Notes: generated from the sequence alone by a model not told the origin. Positions 1-10,660 are shown, counted from the first letter of the stretch. The stretch is DNA of 64,000 nt from Candidatus Thiodiazotropha sp. (ex Myrtea sp. 'scaly one' KF741663) (GCA_025655555.1 JAHXIQ010000002.1:783739-847738); one strand, 5' to 3'. Translations and numbers: made by a program.

Positions 1-1
1 T

Positions 2-505
2 CAGATAACTTCCGGCTCGCGCAAAACTTCTCGTGTAAGTAAGCCGGAGACCGGGCACTTTGCCAAAGCGGGTGTGGAAGCGGGTCGCGGGCTCTGGGAG
101 TTTCGTGCAGAAGCTGCAGACCTTGAGGGTGTCGAGGTTGGTAGTGAAATTAAAATTGATCGCTTTGAGGCGGGTCAGTTAGTCGATGTGCGGGGACGTA
201 CCCAGGGTAAGGGTTTTCAGGGTGGTGTGAAGCGTCATAACTTTCGAATGCAGGACGCAACCCATGGCAACTCGCTGTCTCATCGCGCACCAGGTTCCAT
301 CGGCCAATGCCAGACTCCGGGCCGGGTATTCAAAGGCAAGAAAATGGCCGGGCATATGGGCGCAGCACAGCGTTGTCAGCAGAATCTCGAAGTGGTTCGC
401 GTTGATACTGAGCGTAATCTGCTGCTGGTCAAGGGTGCTGTTCCTGGCTCGAAGGGTGGTGATGTAATCGTCACGCCAGCCGTGAAGATGAAGAATAAAG
501 GGTGA
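2..505 (+). CDS. rplC: 50S ribosomal protein L3, 5'-truncated by the window edge
   Basis: The frame is open from base 2 and begins inside the protein, so the start codon and N-terminal part are outside the window. The visible part holds the L3 core, including the GNSLSHR stretch and the GQxQTPG motif whose glutamine is the one methylated in the E. coli protein. L3 binds 23S rRNA near the peptidyl-transferase centre and is an early assembly protein. It is the second gene of the S10 operon, so rpsJ should lie just upstream. The stop overlaps an alternative GTG start of rplD. Confidence 0.97.
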   Translation, partial: QITSGSRKTSRVSKPETGHFAKAGVEAGRGLWEFRAEAADLEGVEVGSEIKIDRFEAGQLVDVRGRTQGKGFQGGVKRHNFRMQDATHGNSLSHRAPGSIGQCQTPGRVFKGKKMAGHMGAAQRCQQNLEVVRVDTERNLLLVKGAVPGSKGGDVIVTPAVKMKNKG

Positions 506-510
506 CTTTT

Positions 511-1122
511 ATGGATCTCAATGTACAAACAGCTGTAGGTGCACAGACACTTCAAGTGTCCGATGAGGTCTTTGGTGCTGACTTTAAGGAGGCACTGATT
601 CATCAGGTGGTGACAGCTCACATGGCTGCAGCACGTGCAGGTACCAAGGCACAGAAGAACCGGGCTGCCGTTCGCGGTGGTGGTGCGAAACCTTTTCGTC
701 AAAAAGGCACAGGTCGTGCACGTGCAGGTACCAGCAGGAGTCCGATCTGGCGTAGTGGTGGTGTGAATTTCGCGGCCAGTCCGCGTAACTTTGCACAGAA
801 GGTCAATCGCAAGATGTTTCGAGGCGCGATTCGCTCCATCCTCTCTGAGTTGAATCGTCAGGAGCGTCTTATCGTTGTCGATGAGATCAATATCTCAGCA
901 CCGAAGACCAAAGAATTGCTTGCAAAGCTGAAAGGCTTGGATCTGAGTGATGTGCTGATTGTGGCGGTCAATCCGGACGAAAATCTCTATCTTGCAGCAC
1001 GTAACTTATACGGTGTAGATGTCTGTGAGGTTAATGAAATCGATCCGGTGAGCCTGGTTGCCTATGAAAAAGTCATGGTCACTGAAGGCGCGGTGAAAAA
1101 ACTTGAGGAGCGCTTGGCATGA
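511..1122 (+). CDS. rplD: 50S ribosomal protein L4
   Basis: The 203-residue product matches the family length of about 201. The tunnel-loop segment with [14 protein letters not shown] and the following [11 protein letters not shown] is intact. In E. coli L4 also represses its own operon by promoting attenuation in the S10 leader, which is outside this window. The ATG at 511 is preferred over an in-frame GTG at 502 because AAAGGG sits about 8 bases upstream of it. The 3' end overlaps rplW by 4 bases. Confidence 0.97.
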   Translation: MDLNVQTAVGAQTLQVSDEVFGADFKEALIHQVVTAHMAAARAGTKAQKNRAAVRGGGAKPFRQKGTGRARAGTSRSPIWRSGGVNFAASPRNFAQKVNRKMFRGAIRSILSELNRQERLIVVDEINISAPKTKELLAKLKGLDLSDVLIVAVNPDENLYLAARNLYGVDVCEVNEIDPVSLVAYEKVMVTEGAVKKLEERLA

Positions 1123-1415
1123 ATAACGAACGTCTCATGAAAGTGCTGCTCAGCCCATTGGTATCAGAGAAAAGCAGTGTTATTGCCGATGCCAATCAAC
1201 AGTACACCTTTCGCGTTGCCACGGATGCAACCAAGCGGGAAATAGCCAAGGCCGTCGAAAAGCTTTTCGAGGTTCAGGTTGACTCCGTACAAGTCGTCAA
1301 TGTGAAGGGTAAGCAGAAGCGTTTCGGTAATATCCAAGGTAAACGCTCTGACTGGAAGAAAGCATACGTTCGTCTTAAGCCTGGTAGCGAAATTGATTTC
1401 GCAGCTGGCGCATAA
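1119..1415 (+). CDS. rplW: 50S ribosomal protein L23
   Basis: At 98 residues it is the usual bacterial size. The N-terminal PLVSEKSS signature and the [17 protein letters not shown] segment are typical of L23. The protein lies at the exit-tunnel mouth and docks trigger factor, SRP and the SecY translocon. Its ATG overlaps the rplD stop (ATGA), indicating translational coupling. Confidence 0.97.
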   Translation: MNNERLMKVLLSPLVSEKSSVIADANQQYTFRVATDATKREIAKAVEKLFEVQVDSVQVVNVKGKQKRFGNIQGKRSDWKKAYVRLKPGSEIDFAAGA

Positions 1416-1438
1416 GCAATTAAAACAGGATTGGGATT

Positions 1439-2266
1439 ATGGCAGTCGTAAAATCTAAACCGACCTCTGCAGGCCGCAGATTTGTGGTCAAGGTTGTCAA
1501 TGCCGACCTGCATAAGGGCGAGCCTCATGGTCCGCTGCTGGCAAAAAAGAGCAAGTCAGGTGGTCGTAACAACAACGGTCGTATCACGACACGGCATCGT
1601 GGCGGTGGTCACAAGCAGCGCTATCGTGTAATCGATTTCAAGCGTAACAAGGAAGGTATTCCTGCAGTTGTCGAGCGCCTTGAGTACGATCCTAACAGGA
1701 CGGCTCATATTGCACTGATTCGCTATGCGGATGGTGAGCGTTCTTACATCATCGCACCTAGCAATCTACACGCAGGTGACAAGATCGAGTCCGGTAGTGG
1801 AGCGCCTATCAAAACAGGCAACTGCCTGCCGTTAAGAAATATCCCTATGGGATCTGTCGTGCATTGTATTGAAATGAAACCTGGCAAAGGTGCGCAGATG
1901 GCGCGCTCAGCTGGTGCATCTGTTCAGTTGGTTGCCCGTGAAGGTGAGCATGCCACTCTGCGATTACGCTCCGGCGAGATGCGCAAAGTGCCTGCAGACT
2001 GCCGGGCAGTCATCGGTGAGGTTTCAAATTCCGAGCACAATCTTCGCTCTCTGGGTAAAGCCGGTGCAACACGCTGGAAGGGTATTCGCCCAACCGTGCG
2101 AGGTGTTGCAATGAATCCGGTTGATCACCCGCATGGTGGTGGTGAAGGTCGTACATCTGGTGGTCGCCATCCGGTCTCTCCATGGGGGACGCCGACCAAG
2201 GGTTATAAGACCCGTACTAACAAGCGTACGAACAAAATGATCGTACGTCGTCGAAATCGTAAATAA
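1439..2266 (+). CDS. rplB: 50S ribosomal protein L2
   Basis: The 275-residue protein contains the conserved C-terminal [13 protein letters not shown] loop with the histidine that reaches the peptidyl-transferase region, followed by the basic tail. The central [19 protein letters not shown] segment is also present. L2 is required for subunit association. It is separated by 23 bases from rplW and 19 from rpsS, within the S10 operon. Confidence 0.98.
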   Translation: MAVVKSKPTSAGRRFVVKVVNADLHKGEPHGPLLAKKSKSGGRNNNGRITTRHRGGGHKQRYRVIDFKRNKEGIPAVVERLEYDPNRTAHIALIRYADGERSYIIAPSNLHAGDKIESGSGAPIKTGNCLPLRNIPMGSVVHCIEMKPGKGAQMARSAGASVQLVAREGEHATLRLRSGEMRKVPADCRAVIGEVSNSEHNLRSLGKAGATRWKGIRPTVRGVAMNPVDHPHGGGEGRTSGGRHPVSPWGTPTKGYKTRTNKRTNKMIVRRRNRK

Positions 2267-2285
2267 ATGATTAGGGGTTAGAGTC

Positions 2286-2558
2286 GTGCCACGTTCAATC
2301 AGAAAAGGGCCATTTATCGACCACCATCTTGCTAAGAAAGTGGATGATGCTGTAGCTCAGAACAACAAACGACCGATCAAGACTTGGTCGCGTAGATCAG
2401 TCGTTTTGCCGGAAATGGTAGGTCTGACCATTGCGGTACACAATGGTAAACAGCATGTCCCAGTACTGATCTCAGAGAACATGGTCGGACATAAATTGGG
2501 CGAATTCGCACAGACTCGAACCTATCGTGGTCACGCTGCGGATAGAAAGTCCAAGTAG
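2286..2558 (+). CDS. rpsS: 30S ribosomal protein S19
   Basis: The 90-residue product starts at a GTG codon preceded by AGGGGTTAGA. The [12 protein letters not shown] and [18 protein letters not shown] segments identify S19, which sits in the head of the small subunit with S13 and contacts the A-site tRNA. It is slightly shorter than the E. coli protein (92) through a reduced C-terminus. Confidence 0.97.
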   Translation: MPRSIRKGPFIDHHLAKKVDDAVAQNNKRPIKTWSRRSVVLPEMVGLTIAVHNGKQHVPVLISENMVGHKLGEFAQTRTYRGHAADRKSK

Positions 2559-2566
2559 AGGATTAG

Positions 2567-2902
2567 ATGATGCAGACAACAGCTAAATTGCGTCATGCCC
2601 GCATCGCAGCTCAGAAAGGGCGATTGGTGGCAGACCAGATTCGTGGCTTACCTGTAGAGCAGGCGTTAAATATTCTTGCCTTCAGCAAGAAAAAAGGTGC
2701 CGTGCTGGTTAAAAAGGTACTTGAATCAGCCATTGCCAATGCCGAGCATAATGAAGGTGCTGATATCGATGAGCTGAAAGTGTCCGCCGTCAGCGTAGAC
2801 GAAGGGCCTACCATGAAGCGCATACGTGCTCGGGCTAAAGGCCGTGCATCCCGGATTCTAAAGCGAACCAGTCACATCAATGTGACTGTCGCAGATAAGT
2901 AA
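2567..2902 (+). CDS. rplV: 50S ribosomal protein L22
   Basis: The 111-residue protein has the LVADQIRG helix and the C-terminal [22 protein letters not shown] hairpin, which lines the exit tunnel and, with L4, forms its constriction. Two adjacent ATG codons (2567 and 2570) are possible starts. An AGAGG purine stretch fits the first slightly better. Confidence 0.96.
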   Translation: MMQTTAKLRHARIAAQKGRLVADQIRGLPVEQALNILAFSKKKGAVLVKKVLESAIANAEHNEGADIDELKVSAVSVDEGPTMKRIRARAKGRASRILKRTSHINVTVADK

Positions 2903-2920
2903 CAGGCAAGAGAGGCCGAA

Positions 2921-3616
2921 ATGGGTCAGAAAGTACATCCAACTGGTATACGACTCGGTATCGTTAAAGACTGGACGTCTAAGTGGTATGCAGATTCAAA
3001 GCATTATGCGGATCTGCTGAATAACGATCTCGAAGTGCGTGAGTTTCTGAAAAAGCGTCTGTCACAGGCCTCAGTCAGTCGTATTCAGATTGATCGCCCA
3101 GCCAATAACGCACACATCACGGTTCATACTGCCCGCCCAGGTTTGGTGATCGGTAAGAAAGGTGAGGATATCGATGCGTTGAGGGCTGAGGTCTCTAGCA
3201 TGATGGGCATTCCTGTCCACATGAGCATTGAAGAGATCCGCAAGCCTGAGCTTGACGCCCAGCTTGTCGCTGAAGGCATTGCTCAGCAACTGGAACGTCG
3301 TGTCATGTTCAGACGTGCCATGAAACGTTCTGTTCAAAACGCCATGCGTCTGGGTGCTGGTGGCATCAAGGTAAATATCGGCGGCCGTTTGAATGGTGCT
3401 GAAATCGCGCGTTCGGAATGGTATCGCGAGGGTCGTGTTCCCCTGCATACACTGCGTGCCGATATCGATTACGGATTCGCAGAAGCCAACACGACATACG
3501 GCATTATTGGCGTAAAAGTTTGGGTCTTTAAAGGCGAAGTCTTTGGGGATCGCGAAGAAGTGGAAGCCGAGCCTAAGCCTAAAACTAAGGCTGCGCCGGC
3601 GGGAAAGAGGTCGTAA
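2921..3616 (+). CDS. rpsC: 30S ribosomal protein S3
   Basis: The 231-residue protein begins [14 protein letters not shown], as in other S3 proteins. It carries the KH type-2 motif [12 protein letters not shown] around residues 75-86 and the basic [18 protein letters not shown] segment of the mRNA-entry helicase site. The C-terminal lysine/proline-rich tail after residue 210 is variable. Only 3 bases separate it from rplP. Confidence 0.98.
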   Translation: MGQKVHPTGIRLGIVKDWTSKWYADSKHYADLLNNDLEVREFLKKRLSQASVSRIQIDRPANNAHITVHTARPGLVIGKKGEDIDALRAEVSSMMGIPVHMSIEEIRKPELDAQLVAEGIAQQLERRVMFRRAMKRSVQNAMRLGAGGIKVNIGGRLNGAEIARSEWYREGRVPLHTLRADIDYGFAEANTTYGIIGVKVWVFKGEVFGDREEVEAEPKPKTKAAPAGKRS

Positions 3617-3619
3617 GTC

Positions 3620-4033
3620 ATGTTGCAACCAAAACGAACAAAATTTCGCAAGCAGCATAAGGGACGTAATCGCGGATTAGCCTTTGCGGGTAGCGATGTC
3701 TCTTTTGGCGAGTTCGGATTGAAGTCTACGGGTCGAGGGCGAATTACAGCCCGTCAGATAGAGTCCGCTCGTCGTGCAATAACTCGACACGTCAAACGTG
3801 GTGGGAAAATCTGGATCCGTGTTTTTCCCGACAAGCCTATTACCAAAAAGCCCTTGGAAGTTCGTCAGGGTAAAGGTAAGGGTAATGTTGAGTACTGGGT
3901 GGCGCAGATTCAGCCCGGACGAATGCTGTATGAGATTGAAGGTATATCCGAAGAACTGGCGCGTGAAGCATTCGCTCTTGCTTCAGCGAAGCTGCCTGTC
4001 TCCACCACCTTTGTGAAGCGGACGGTGATGTAA
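3620..4033 (+). CDS. rplP: 50S ribosomal protein L16
   Basis: The 137-residue product contains the [27 protein letters not shown] core. This includes the arginine near position 81 that is hydroxylated in E. coli, and the C-terminal [11 protein letters not shown]16 organises the A-site side of the 50S subunit. Its last base is the first base of the rpmC ATG, so translation is coupled. Confidence 0.97.
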   Translation: MLQPKRTKFRKQHKGRNRGLAFAGSDVSFGEFGLKSTGRGRITARQIESARRAITRHVKRGGKIWIRVFPDKPITKKPLEVRQGKGKGNVEYWVAQIQPGRMLYEIEGISEELAREAFALASAKLPVSTTFVKRTVM

Positions 4034-4233
4034 TGAAAGCAACAGAATTACGTCAAAAATCACAGGATGAACTGAACACGACTCTTGATGAGTTGCTGAA
4101 AGAGCAGTTCAACCTGCGCATGCAGCGTGGAACCGGTCAATTATCACGTCCATCCCGCATGAATGAAGTGCGAAAAGATATTGCGCGCATAAAAACTCTT
4201 ATGAACGAAAAACAGTTGGGTGATGCATCATGA
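4033..4233 (+). CDS. rpmC: 50S ribosomal protein L29
   Basis: A 66-residue two-helix protein with the [30 protein letters not shown] signature of L29. It lies near the exit tunnel beside L23. It shares one base with rplP upstream and overlaps rpsQ downstream by 4 bases. Confidence 0.96.
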   Translation: MKATELRQKSQDELNTTLDELLKEQFNLRMQRGTGQLSRPSRMNEVRKDIARIKTLMNEKQLGDAS

Positions 4234-4490
4234 GTGAACAGGAATCCAACAACCGTACACTGGTGGGTCAGGTGACCAGCGATTCGATGGACAAATCGAT
4301 CACGGTTTCTGTTGAGCGCCGTGTAAAGCATCCTGTCTATGGAAAGTTTTTACGTCGTTCCACCAAGGTTCATGCGCATGATGAGACAAACGAGTGTCAC
4401 ATTGGCGATACCGTGATGGTAGAGCAGTGCCGGCCGCTGTCTAAAACCAAGACATGGCGTTTGGTGAAAGTGCTGGAGCGTGCTAGCTGA
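4230..4490 (+). CDS. rpsQ: 30S ribosomal protein S17
   Basis: An 86-residue OB-fold protein. The [23 protein letters not shown] and [20 protein letters not shown] segments are diagnostic. It is a primary binder of 16S rRNA and the last gene of the S10 transcription unit in enterobacterial order. The 53-base gap to rplN is the longest so far and may hold the spc promoter, though no clear -35/-10 pair was recognised. Confidence 0.97.
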   Translation: MSEQESNNRTLVGQVTSDSMDKSITVSVERRVKHPVYGKFLRRSTKVHAHDETNECHIGDTVMVEQCRPLSKTKTWRLVKVLERAS

Positions 4491-4543
4491 CATTTATTGT
4501 CAAGCAGGCGACCAATCTAACTATTTGGAATTAGGGCAATACC

Positions 4544-4912
4544 ATGATTCAGATGCAGACCAACCTCAGTGTGGCTGACAACAGCGGCGCTAAGCGCGTT
4601 CAGTGCATAAAAGTGCTTGGTGGTTCTCATCGCCGCTATGCGGGTATCGGAGACATTGTAAAAGTCAGTGTTAAAGATGCCATCCCACGCGGTAAAGTTA
4701 AAAAAGGCGATGTTTACAACGCTGTCGTTGTGCGCACGAAAAAGGGTGTACGTCGTCCGGATGGCTCCGTTATTCGTTTTGATTCGAATGCAGCAGTATT
4801 ACTCAATAATACACTGCAGCCGATCGGAACACGTATTTTCGGCCCTGTTACCCGTGAATTAAGGAGTGAGCGTTTTATGAAAATTATTTCGCTGGCTCCA
4901 GAAGTTTTGTGA
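4544..4912 (+). CDS. rplN: 50S ribosomal protein L14
   Basis: The protein has 122 residues, exactly the family length. The N-terminal [18 protein letters not shown] and internal [19 protein letters not shown] segments identify L14, a bridge protein contacting 16S rRNA and L19. It opens the spc-type block, with rplX 10 bases downstream. Confidence 0.98.
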   Translation: MIQMQTNLSVADNSGAKRVQCIKVLGGSHRRYAGIGDIVKVSVKDAIPRGKVKKGDVYNAVVVRTKKGVRRPDGSVIRFDSNAAVLLNNTLQPIGTRIFGPVTRELRSERFMKIISLAPEVL

Positions 4913-4922
4913 GGCAACATAA

Positions 4923-5243
4923 ATGGCAAACAAGATAAAGAAGGGTGACGAGGTAGTCGTCATTGCAGGTAAAGACAAGGGAAAGCGTGGAAGCGTTACC
5001 CGGATCCTGGATAATGATCGCCTGGTTGTCGAAAACGTCAATATGGCAAAAAAGCATACCAAGCCTAACCCTAACAAGGGTGAGCCAGGTGGTATTCTTG
5101 ATAAAGAAATGCCACTGCACATTTCCAATGTGGCCCTCTACAATCCGACCACTGACAAGGGCGATCGGGTAGGCTTTAAAATTCTTGAAGACGGCAAGAA
5201 GGTTCGAGTGTTCAAATCGAATCAAGAAGTCGTTGATATCTAA
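4923..5243 (+). CDS. rplX: 50S ribosomal protein L24
   Basis: A 106-residue protein with an N-terminal KOW motif ([18 protein letters not shown]) and the [14 protein letters not shown] stretch. L24 is an assembly initiator for the 50S subunit. In E. coli the rplX/rplE junction carries the S8 repressor site of the spc operon. No obvious S8-like fold was assigned here by eye. Confidence 0.97.
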   Translation: MANKIKKGDEVVVIAGKDKGKRGSVTRILDNDRLVVENVNMAKKHTKPNPNKGEPGGILDKEMPLHISNVALYNPTTDKGDRVGFKILEDGKKVRVFKSNQEVVDI

Positions 5244-5256
5244 GGCGTGATAAGAC

Positions 5257-5796
5257 ATGGCTAGGTTACAGCAACACTACAAAGAGACGGTTGTCCAGGA
5301 TCTTATGGACAAGTTTCAGTTTAAGAGCGTCATGCAAGTGCCAAAAATCACTAAAATCACCTTGAATATGGGTGTTGGTGAGGCAATCGGTGACAAGAAG
5401 GTTCTCGAATTTGCGGTCAATGACATGCAAAAGATTGCAGGCCAAAAAGTGGTTATCACCCATGCCCGTAAGTCTATTGCTGGCTTCAAGGTCAGAGAGG
5501 GATGGCCCATAGGCTGTAAGGTGACGCTTCGTAGAGAGCAGATGTACGAATTTCTAGATCGTCTTATCAGCGTTGCCATTCCACGTATACGAGATTTTCG
5601 TGGTATGAGTGCGAAAGCATTTGATGGTCGTGGAAACTACTCAATGGGCGTCAAAGAACAGATCATTTTCCCGGAAATCGATTACGACAAGATTGATGCG
5701 CTGCGTGGTATGGATATCACAATTACCACTACAGCAAAGAATGATGAGGAAGGTCGCGCCCTCCTTGAAGCCTTTAAATTCCCTTTCAAGAACTGA
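5257..5796 (+). CDS. rplE: 50S ribosomal protein L5
   Basis: The 179-residue protein matches family length. [11 protein letters not shown], the [22 protein letters not shown] segment and the C-terminal [23 protein letters not shown] are typical. L5 binds 5S rRNA together with L18 and forms part of the central protuberance. The gap to rpsN is 8 bases. Confidence 0.98.
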   Translation: MARLQQHYKETVVQDLMDKFQFKSVMQVPKITKITLNMGVGEAIGDKKVLEFAVNDMQKIAGQKVVITHARKSIAGFKVREGWPIGCKVTLRREQMYEFLDRLISVAIPRIRDFRGMSAKAFDGRGNYSMGVKEQIIFPEIDYDKIDALRGMDITITTTAKNDEEGRALLEAFKFPFKN

Positions 5797-5804
5797 GTTC
5801 AGAT

Positions 5805-6110
5805 ATGGCTAAAAAGAGCATGATCGCACGTGAAACAAAGCGTGCAAAAACAGCAAACCGCTTCGCCGCCAAACGCGAAGCCCTTAAGGCTGTGATCAAA
5901 AACCCGAACAGCAGCTTCGAAGAGATCGAAAAAGCAACGCTGATGATGCAGAAACTGCCGAGGGACGCCAGTCCTGCAAGAAAGCATAATCGCTGCAGAG
6001 TGACAGGTCGTCCCCATGGTTACTATCGTAAGTTCGGTCTTTGCCGCAACAAGTTGCGAGAAGCAGCCATGCGTGGTGACGTGCCAGGTCTTGTAAAAGC
6101 AAGCTGGTAA
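5805..6110 (+). CDS. rpsN: 30S ribosomal protein S14, zinc-independent form
   Basis: At 101 residues it is the long form of S14. It has [21 protein letters not shown] but lacks the paired CxxC knuckles of the short zinc form, so it should not bind zinc. It acts in the head of the 30S subunit. A terminator-like hairpin follows before rpsH. Confidence 0.97.
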   Translation: MAKKSMIARETKRAKTANRFAAKREALKAVIKNPNSSFEEIEKATLMMQKLPRDASPARKHNRCRVTGRPHGYYRKFGLCRNKLREAAMRGDVPGLVKASW

Positions 6111-6130
6111 CAGTATAATTTCGCGCTTTT

Positions 6131-6154
6131 CCGGGCTCAAGTGGCCCGGTTTTG
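6131..6154 (+). terminator. Terminator-like hairpin inside the spc operon
   Basis: A perfect 6-bp G+C-rich stem (CCGGGC at 6131-6136, GCCCGG at 6144-6149) with a 7-base loop is followed at once by TTTT and a T-rich stretch to 6162. That is the form of a weak intrinsic terminator, in the 94-base gap between rpsN and rpsH, where one would expect the operon to continue. It may cause partial termination or attenuation, or precede an internal promoter. Confidence 0.5.
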
Positions 6155-6204
6155 CTATTTTTGGTATCGCGTCGTAAAGGCGGGCTGACCTTAGGAGCTC
6201 ATCA

Positions 6205-6600
6205 ATGAGTATGTCGGATCCCATCGCGGATATGCTTACACGCATCCGTAACGGACAAGCAGCTAAAAAGACAATCGTCGAGCTGCCATCATCCAAGCAG
6301 AAGCTGGCAATCGCCAACCTCTTGAAAAAAGAGGGTTTTCTCCAGGAAGTAAATGTAAGTGACAAGGCGGGTAAACCGACCTTGGTACTGGAATTACGTT
6401 ATTTTCAGGGTCGACCTGTTATTGACTTGATTAAACGGGTAAGCCGTCCTGGTTTGCGCGTATACAAGGGCACGGATGAGCTGCCTAAGGTTCGTGATGG
6501 TCTCGGAGTTGCGATCATATCCACCTCAAAGGGTGTGATGACGGACCGGGCTGCTCGGGATATCGGACAGGGCGGTGAAGTCGTCGCCTTCGTCGCGTAA
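6205..6600 (+). CDS. rpsH: 30S ribosomal protein S8
   Basis: A 131-residue protein. The start [18 protein letters not shown] parallels E. coli S8, supporting the ATG at 6205 over 6211, and TAGGAG lies 7-8 bases upstream. The C-terminal [22 protein letters not shown] contains the rRNA-binding STSKG motif. In E. coli S8 is also the translational repressor of the spc operon. Confidence 0.98.
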   Translation: MSMSDPIADMLTRIRNGQAAKKTIVELPSSKQKLAIANLLKKEGFLQEVNVSDKAGKPTLVLELRYFQGRPVIDLIKRVSRPGLRVYKGTDELPKVRDGLGVAIISTSKGVMTDRAARDIGQGGEVVAFVA

Positions 6601-6612
6601 GGGGGATTCGAA

Positions 6613-7146
6613 ATGTCACGTGTAGCAAAGAACCCTATTACATTGCCATCTGGTGTCACTATCAAGAGAGATGGCCAGTCAGTTGCGATCAAAGGCCCTA
6701 AAGGCGAGTTGGGTATGGCTATTCATCCTTCCATTGAGCTCAATGAGGAGAATAGCACTCTTACCATTAAGCCGTTGGCTGAAGACAAACAGTCCTGGGC
6801 CATGGCCGGCACCATGCGAGCGCTTGTCAACAATATGGTGACAGGTGTCACGCAGGGTTTTGAACGAAAGCTTCAGCTTGTTGGTGTTGGGTATCGTGCT
6901 CAAGCTGGCGGTAAGGCGCTTAATCTAAATCTGGGTTTTTCACATCCCATTGATTATCCGGTACCAGAAGGAATTAGTATTGCAACTCCCTCTGCCACCG
7001 AGATTGTTATCTCAGGAAGTGACAAGCAGCGCGTTGGTCAGGTGGCCGCAGAGATCCGCGCATATCGTCCGCCAGAGCCCTATAAGGGTAAAGGTGTTCG
7101 CTACGCAGATGAGCAGGTTGTGCGCAAAGAAGCCAAGAAGAAATAG
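6613..7146 (+). CDS. rplF: 50S ribosomal protein L6
   Basis: A protein of 177 residues with the duplicated L6 fold. The C-terminal [21 protein letters not shown] is the family signature. L6 lies near the sarcin-ricin loop at the factor-binding site. It is preceded by GGGGGATTCGAA and spaced 12 bases from rpsH. Confidence 0.98.
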   Translation: MSRVAKNPITLPSGVTIKRDGQSVAIKGPKGELGMAIHPSIELNEENSTLTIKPLAEDKQSWAMAGTMRALVNNMVTGVTQGFERKLQLVGVGYRAQAGGKALNLNLGFSHPIDYPVPEGISIATPSATEIVISGSDKQRVGQVAAEIRAYRPPEPYKGKGVRYADEQVVRKEAKKK

Positions 7147-7154
7147 GTATTACG

Positions 7155-7511
7155 ATGGACAAGAAAGAATCACGTATACGTCGCGGTCGACGCACTCGGG
7201 CCAAGATTCGCGAACTGGGTGTGCACAGACTTTCTGTGTATCGTACTCCACGTCACATCTACGCACAGGTTATCAGTGCGGATGGCTCGAAGGTACTGGC
7301 TAGCGCCTCGACCCTGGACAAGGCTGTACGAGGAGAGATCAATGGCGCGACTGGCAACGCCAGCGCAGCATCCGTTGTAGGCAAGTTTATTGCTGAACGT
7401 GCAAAAACTGCCGGTGTCGAAAGTGTTGCTTTCGATCGCTCAGGCTTCCGTTTCCACGGGCGTGTCAAAGCGCTTGCCGATGCCGCGCGTGAAGCCGGTC
7501 TTCAATTCTAA
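7155..7511 (+). CDS. rplR: 50S ribosomal protein L18
   Basis: A 118-residue protein with a basic N-terminal tail ([18 protein letters not shown]) followed by the [16 protein letters not shown] strand. It ends in [27 protein letters not shown]18 carries 5S rRNA into the 50S subunit with L5. Confidence 0.97.
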   Translation: MDKKESRIRRGRRTRAKIRELGVHRLSVYRTPRHIYAQVISADGSKVLASASTLDKAVRGEINGATGNASAASVVGKFIAERAKTAGVESVAFDRSGFRFHGRVKALADAAREAGLQF

Positions 7512-7522
7512 AGGTCAGGAAT

Positions 7523-8029
7523 ATGGCAAATTTTAATGCAAAGCCTGAAGGTGACGAGCTACTTGAAAAGCTCATCAATGTAAACCGGGTTGCAAAGGTG
7601 GTTAAAGGTGGCCGTCAATTTGGCTTCTCTGCACTGACAGTGGTTGGTGATGGAAAAGGTCGGGTTGGCTTCGGTACTGGTAAGGCGCGCGAAGTACCGA
7701 TTGCCATTCAAAAGGCAATGGAGACCGCTCGCAAGAACATGGTCGATGTGAAGTTGTCCGGTTCTACTCTGCAGTACCCACTCGTTGGAAGACATGGTGC
7801 TGCTAAGGTCTACATGCAGCCAGCCTCAGAAGGTACCGGTATTATCGCCGGTGGCGCCATGCGCGCTGTCTTCGAGGTGCTGGGTGTGCATAACGTTTTG
7901 GCCAAGTGCATCGGTACAAATAATCCTATCAACGTAGTACGCGCCACAATTGATGGCTTGAATAATATGACAGACGCTGAGTCTGTTGCGCTGAAGCGTG
8001 GTAAAACTGTTGAAGAGATTCAGGGGTAA
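7523..8029 (+). CDS. rpsE: 30S ribosomal protein S5
   Basis: A 168-residue protein with an N-terminal double-stranded-RNA-binding-like domain ([34 protein letters not shown]) and a C-terminal domain with the [39 protein letters not shown] core. Mutations in this protein cause spectinomycin resistance or ram phenotypes in E. coli; the canonical residues look unaltered. It is 3 bases from rpmD. Confidence 0.98.
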   Translation: MANFNAKPEGDELLEKLINVNRVAKVVKGGRQFGFSALTVVGDGKGRVGFGTGKAREVPIAIQKAMETARKNMVDVKLSGSTLQYPLVGRHGAAKVYMQPASEGTGIIAGGAMRAVFEVLGVHNVLAKCIGTNNPINVVRATIDGLNNMTDAESVALKRGKTVEEIQG

Positions 8030-8032
8030 GAC

Positions 8033-8221
8033 ATGGCTGGAAAAAAAATGATCCAAGTCACCCTGGTGCGTAGTGTGAGTGGTCGCCTTAAGAGTCACAA
8101 AGCTTGTGTACATGGCCTTGGCTTACGGCGAATGCACCAGACTGTTGAAGTAGAAGATACACCTTGTACTCGAGGTATGGTTAACAAGGTCAACTACATG
8201 GTCAAGGTCGAGGAGGCCTAA
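8033..8221 (+). CDS. rpmD: 50S ribosomal protein L30
   Basis: A 62-residue protein of the short bacterial type. [36 protein letters not shown] contains the L30 signature. Many bacteria lack this gene, and its retention between rpsE and rplO is the gammaproteobacterial arrangement. Confidence 0.95.
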   Translation: MAGKKMIQVTLVRSVSGRLKSHKACVHGLGLRRMHQTVEVEDTPCTRGMVNKVNYMVKVEEA

Positions 8222-8222
8222 C

Positions 8223-8654
8223 ATGCGACTAAATACATTACAGCCTGCCCCAGGCAGTAAGTCAGATCGTAAGCGCGTTGGTCGCGGGATCGGTAGTGGA
8301 CTGGGAAAAACAGCCGGCCGTGGACACAAAGGCCAAAAGTCACGCTCGGGTGGCTTTCATAAAGTAGGCTTTGAGGGCGGGCAGATGCCGCTTCAGCGCC
8401 GCTTACCTAAAGTCGGATTCGTGTCTCAGGTCTCTTTGGTGACTGCTGAGGTTCGTTTGAGTGAACTCAGTAAAGTCGAAGGTGACGAAATTACTCTTGA
8501 GATGCTGAAAAAGGCAGGCGTGATCGTCAAGTCGGCCAAGCACGCAAAAGTCTTTGCCTCTGGCAGTGTTGATCGCGCAGTCAAGGTTATTGGCCTGCGT
8601 GTCAGCAAGGGTGCAAAAGCAGCCATTGAAGCTGCCGGTGGTTCGGTAGAATAA
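8223..8654 (+). CDS. rplO: 50S ribosomal protein L15
   Basis: A 143-residue protein with the glycine-rich [29 protein letters not shown]-terminus and a compact C-terminal domain. L15 is a late assembly protein that interacts with many 23S helices. Single-base spacing to rpmD and 2 bases to secY suggest coupled translation. Confidence 0.98.
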   Translation: MRLNTLQPAPGSKSDRKRVGRGIGSGLGKTAGRGHKGQKSRSGGFHKVGFEGGQMPLQRRLPKVGFVSQVSLVTAEVRLSELSKVEGDEITLEMLKKAGVIVKSAKHAKVFASGSVDRAVKVIGLRVSKGAKAAIEAAGGSVE

Positions 8655-8656
8655 TC

Positions 8657-10009
8657 ATGGCCAGTAAAGGCGCTGCAACGATGGGAGCACTGAGCGGCAT
8701 GGGCCGACTGACCGAATTGCGTCAGCGACTGCTGTTCGTTGCTGGTGCGTTACTGGTTTTTCGTATCGGTACTTTTATCCCCGTTCCCGGTGTGAACCCT
8801 GTTGCGCTAGCGGCACTATTCGAGCAGGCGCAAGGCTCCATTCTAGACATGTTCAACATGTTTTCTGGCGGAGCGCTGGAACGTGCCAGCCTATTTGCGC
8901 TTGGTATCATGCCATACATCTCTGCATCCATTATTATGCAGCTGATGTCTGCGGTGGTGCCCACGCTTGAGCAATTGAAAAAAGAGGGTGAGGCTGGTCG
9001 TAGAAAGATAACCCAGTACACCCGTTATGGCACTGTTGTGCTGGCCACTTTCCAGGCTGTAGGCATCTCGATTGCCCTGCAAAGCCAGACGGTTGGTGGA
9101 GAAACTGTGGTTATAAACCAGGGTATTGGTTTTATAGTCACGGCTACCGTTTCACTGGTGACCGGAACCATGTTTCTTATGTGGTTGGGTGAGCAGATTA
9201 CAGAGCGGGGTATCGGTAACGGTATCTCCATGATTATCTTCGCCGGCATAGTTGCAGGTTTACCTGCGGCAATTGGTGGTACGTTGGAACTGGCTCGAAC
9301 CGGCGAAATGAATGCACTGACCATTCTCTTGTTGTTTGTCCTTGCCATTGCAGTGACTGGTTTTGTCGTTTTTGTCGAAAGAGGGCAACGACGAATCACC
9401 ATCAACTATGCAAAGCGTCAACAAGGCAGAAAGATGCTGGCGGCTCAGAGCACTCACCTGCCTTTGAAGCTTAATATGGCTGGTGTAATTCCGCCGATTT
9501 TTGCATCGAGTATCATCCTTTTTCCTGCTACCCTCGGGCAGTTTTTTGGTAATACGGAAGGTACAAGATGGATTCAAGATATCTTTTCAAAGTTATCGCC
9601 TGGCGAACCTGTTTACGTGATGGCTTACGCTGCCGCGATTATTTTCTTCTGTTTCTTTTATACGGCGTTAGTATTCAACTCACGCGAGACTGCTGACAAC
9701 CTGAAACGATCTGGTGCTTTTATCCCAGGAATTCGCCCAGGTGAGCAGACTGCCAAGTATATCGATGGAGTCATGTCTCGGCTGACTCTGGCAGGTGCCA
9801 TTTACATCACATTGGTCTGCCTGCTGCCGGAATTTCTTATCGTCGGTTGGAATGTGCCCTTCTATTTCGGTGGTACATCGCTACTTATTATCGTAGTGGT
9901 AGTTATGGATTTCATGGCTCAGGTGCAGGCGCATCTGATGTCACATCAATACGAAGGCTTGATGAAGAAGGCTAATCTCAAAGGCAGTGGTGCCGGATTG
10001 ATACGCTAA
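8657..10009 (+). CDS. secY: Protein translocase subunit SecY
   Basis: The 450-residue inner-membrane protein has ten predicted hydrophobic segments and forms the channel of the SecYEG translocon. Recognisable features are the IPVPGVNP plug-proximal stretch after TM1 and [16 protein letters not shown] in TM2. Also present are [15 protein letters not shown] in cytosolic loop C4 and the [22 protein letters not shown] loop C5 that contacts SecA and the ribosome. Its place at the end of spc is conserved. Confidence 0.98.
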   Translation: MASKGAATMGALSGMGRLTELRQRLLFVAGALLVFRIGTFIPVPGVNPVALAALFEQAQGSILDMFNMFSGGALERASLFALGIMPYISASIIMQLMSAVVPTLEQLKKEGEAGRRKITQYTRYGTVVLATFQAVGISIALQSQTVGGETVVINQGIGFIVTATVSLVTGTMFLMWLGEQITERGIGNGISMIIFAGIVAGLPAAIGGTLELARTGEMNALTILLLFVLAIAVTGFVVFVERGQRRITINYAKRQQGRKMLAAQSTHLPLKLNMAGVIPPIFASSIILFPATLGQFFGNTEGTRWIQDIFSKLSPGEPVYVMAYAAAIIFFCFFYTALVFNSRETADNLKRSGAFIPGIRPGEQTAKYIDGVMSRLTLAGAIYITLVCLLPEFLIVGWNVPFYFGGTSLLIIVVVVMDFMAQVQAHLMSHQYEGLMKKANLKGSGAGLIR

Positions 10010-10045
10010 TCAAGCCTGATTAAGACAACGACTGGAGTTGATTTC

Positions 10046-10159
10046 ATGAAAGTGCGTGCATCAGTAAAAAAGATCTGCCGCAATTGCAAGATCGTACGTC
10101 GTAACGGCGTTGTTCGAGTGATTTGCAAAGAAGGCCGTCATAAGCAGCGCCAGGGCTGA
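10046..10159 (+). CDS. rpmJ: 50S ribosomal protein L36, zinc-ribbon form
   Basis: This 37-residue gene is easily missed because of its size. It begins [15 protein letters not shown] and has Cys11, Cys14, Cys27 and His32 in the C-x2-C-x12-C-x4-H spacing of the zinc-binding ('C+') L36. It lies 36 bases after secY, with GGAG about 7 bases before the ATG. No zinc-free paralogue is visible here. Confidence 0.96.
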   Translation: MKVRASVKKICRNCKIVRRNGVVRVICKEGRHKQRQG

Positions 10160-10267
10160 GTGTCGAAAAATTTTATTCGCTGCGTCTTGATAGAGGACGC
10201 TGCGTAGAGTAATATTGCGCGTTTCCCTTCGGTGGGATGCCGCCAGGGTTGTTCAGGAGACTAGAAA
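10160..10267 (+). promoter_or_regulatory. Putative alpha-operon leader upstream of rpsM
   Basis: The 108-base gap contains a stem GCGTC (10182-10186)/GACGC (10196-10200) and a second small hairpin, TCCC/GGGA closing a UUCG-containing loop, around 10225-10238. In gammaproteobacteria the region before rpsM usually folds into the pseudoknot bound by S4, which represses the alpha operon. Position and hairpins fit, but the pseudoknot was not traced base by base. A TAATAT stretch near 10211 could alternatively be a promoter -10. Confidence 0.3.
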
Positions 10268-10624
10268 ATGGCTCGAATTGCAGGGGTCAACATTCCGGAC
10301 CGTAAACATGCTGTCATCGCTTTGACTTCGATTTACGGAATCGGCCGCACACGTGCCAACGATATCTGTAAAGAGGCAGGCATCGAACCGCAGGTCAAGA
10401 TACAGGAGTTGAGTGAAGACCAGATCGAATCGATTCGGTCAATCATCGCTCGCTACACGCTGGAGGGTGATCTGCGTCGTGAGATCTCCATGAATATCAA
10501 GCGCTTGATGGACCTTGGTTGTAATCGCGGTATCCGACATCGTCGTGGTCTTCCACTTCGTGGTCAGCGTACGCGGACGAATGCACGTACCCGTAAGGGA
10601 CCACGTCGCCCGATCAAGCGTTAA
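10268..10624 (+). CDS. rpsM: 30S ribosomal protein S13
   Basis: A 118-residue protein beginning [30 protein letters not shown] with the helix-two-turn-helix core. It ends in the basic [25 protein letters not shown] tail that touches the P-site tRNA. It is the first gene of the alpha block. Confidence 0.98.
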   Translation: MARIAGVNIPDRKHAVIALTSIYGIGRTRANDICKEAGIEPQVKIQELSEDQIESIRSIIARYTLEGDLRREISMNIKRLMDLGCNRGIRHRRGLPLRGQRTRTNARTRKGPRRPIKR

Positions 10625-10660
10625 TTGAACATATAATTTTCGAATCTGTAGGTACAGAAG

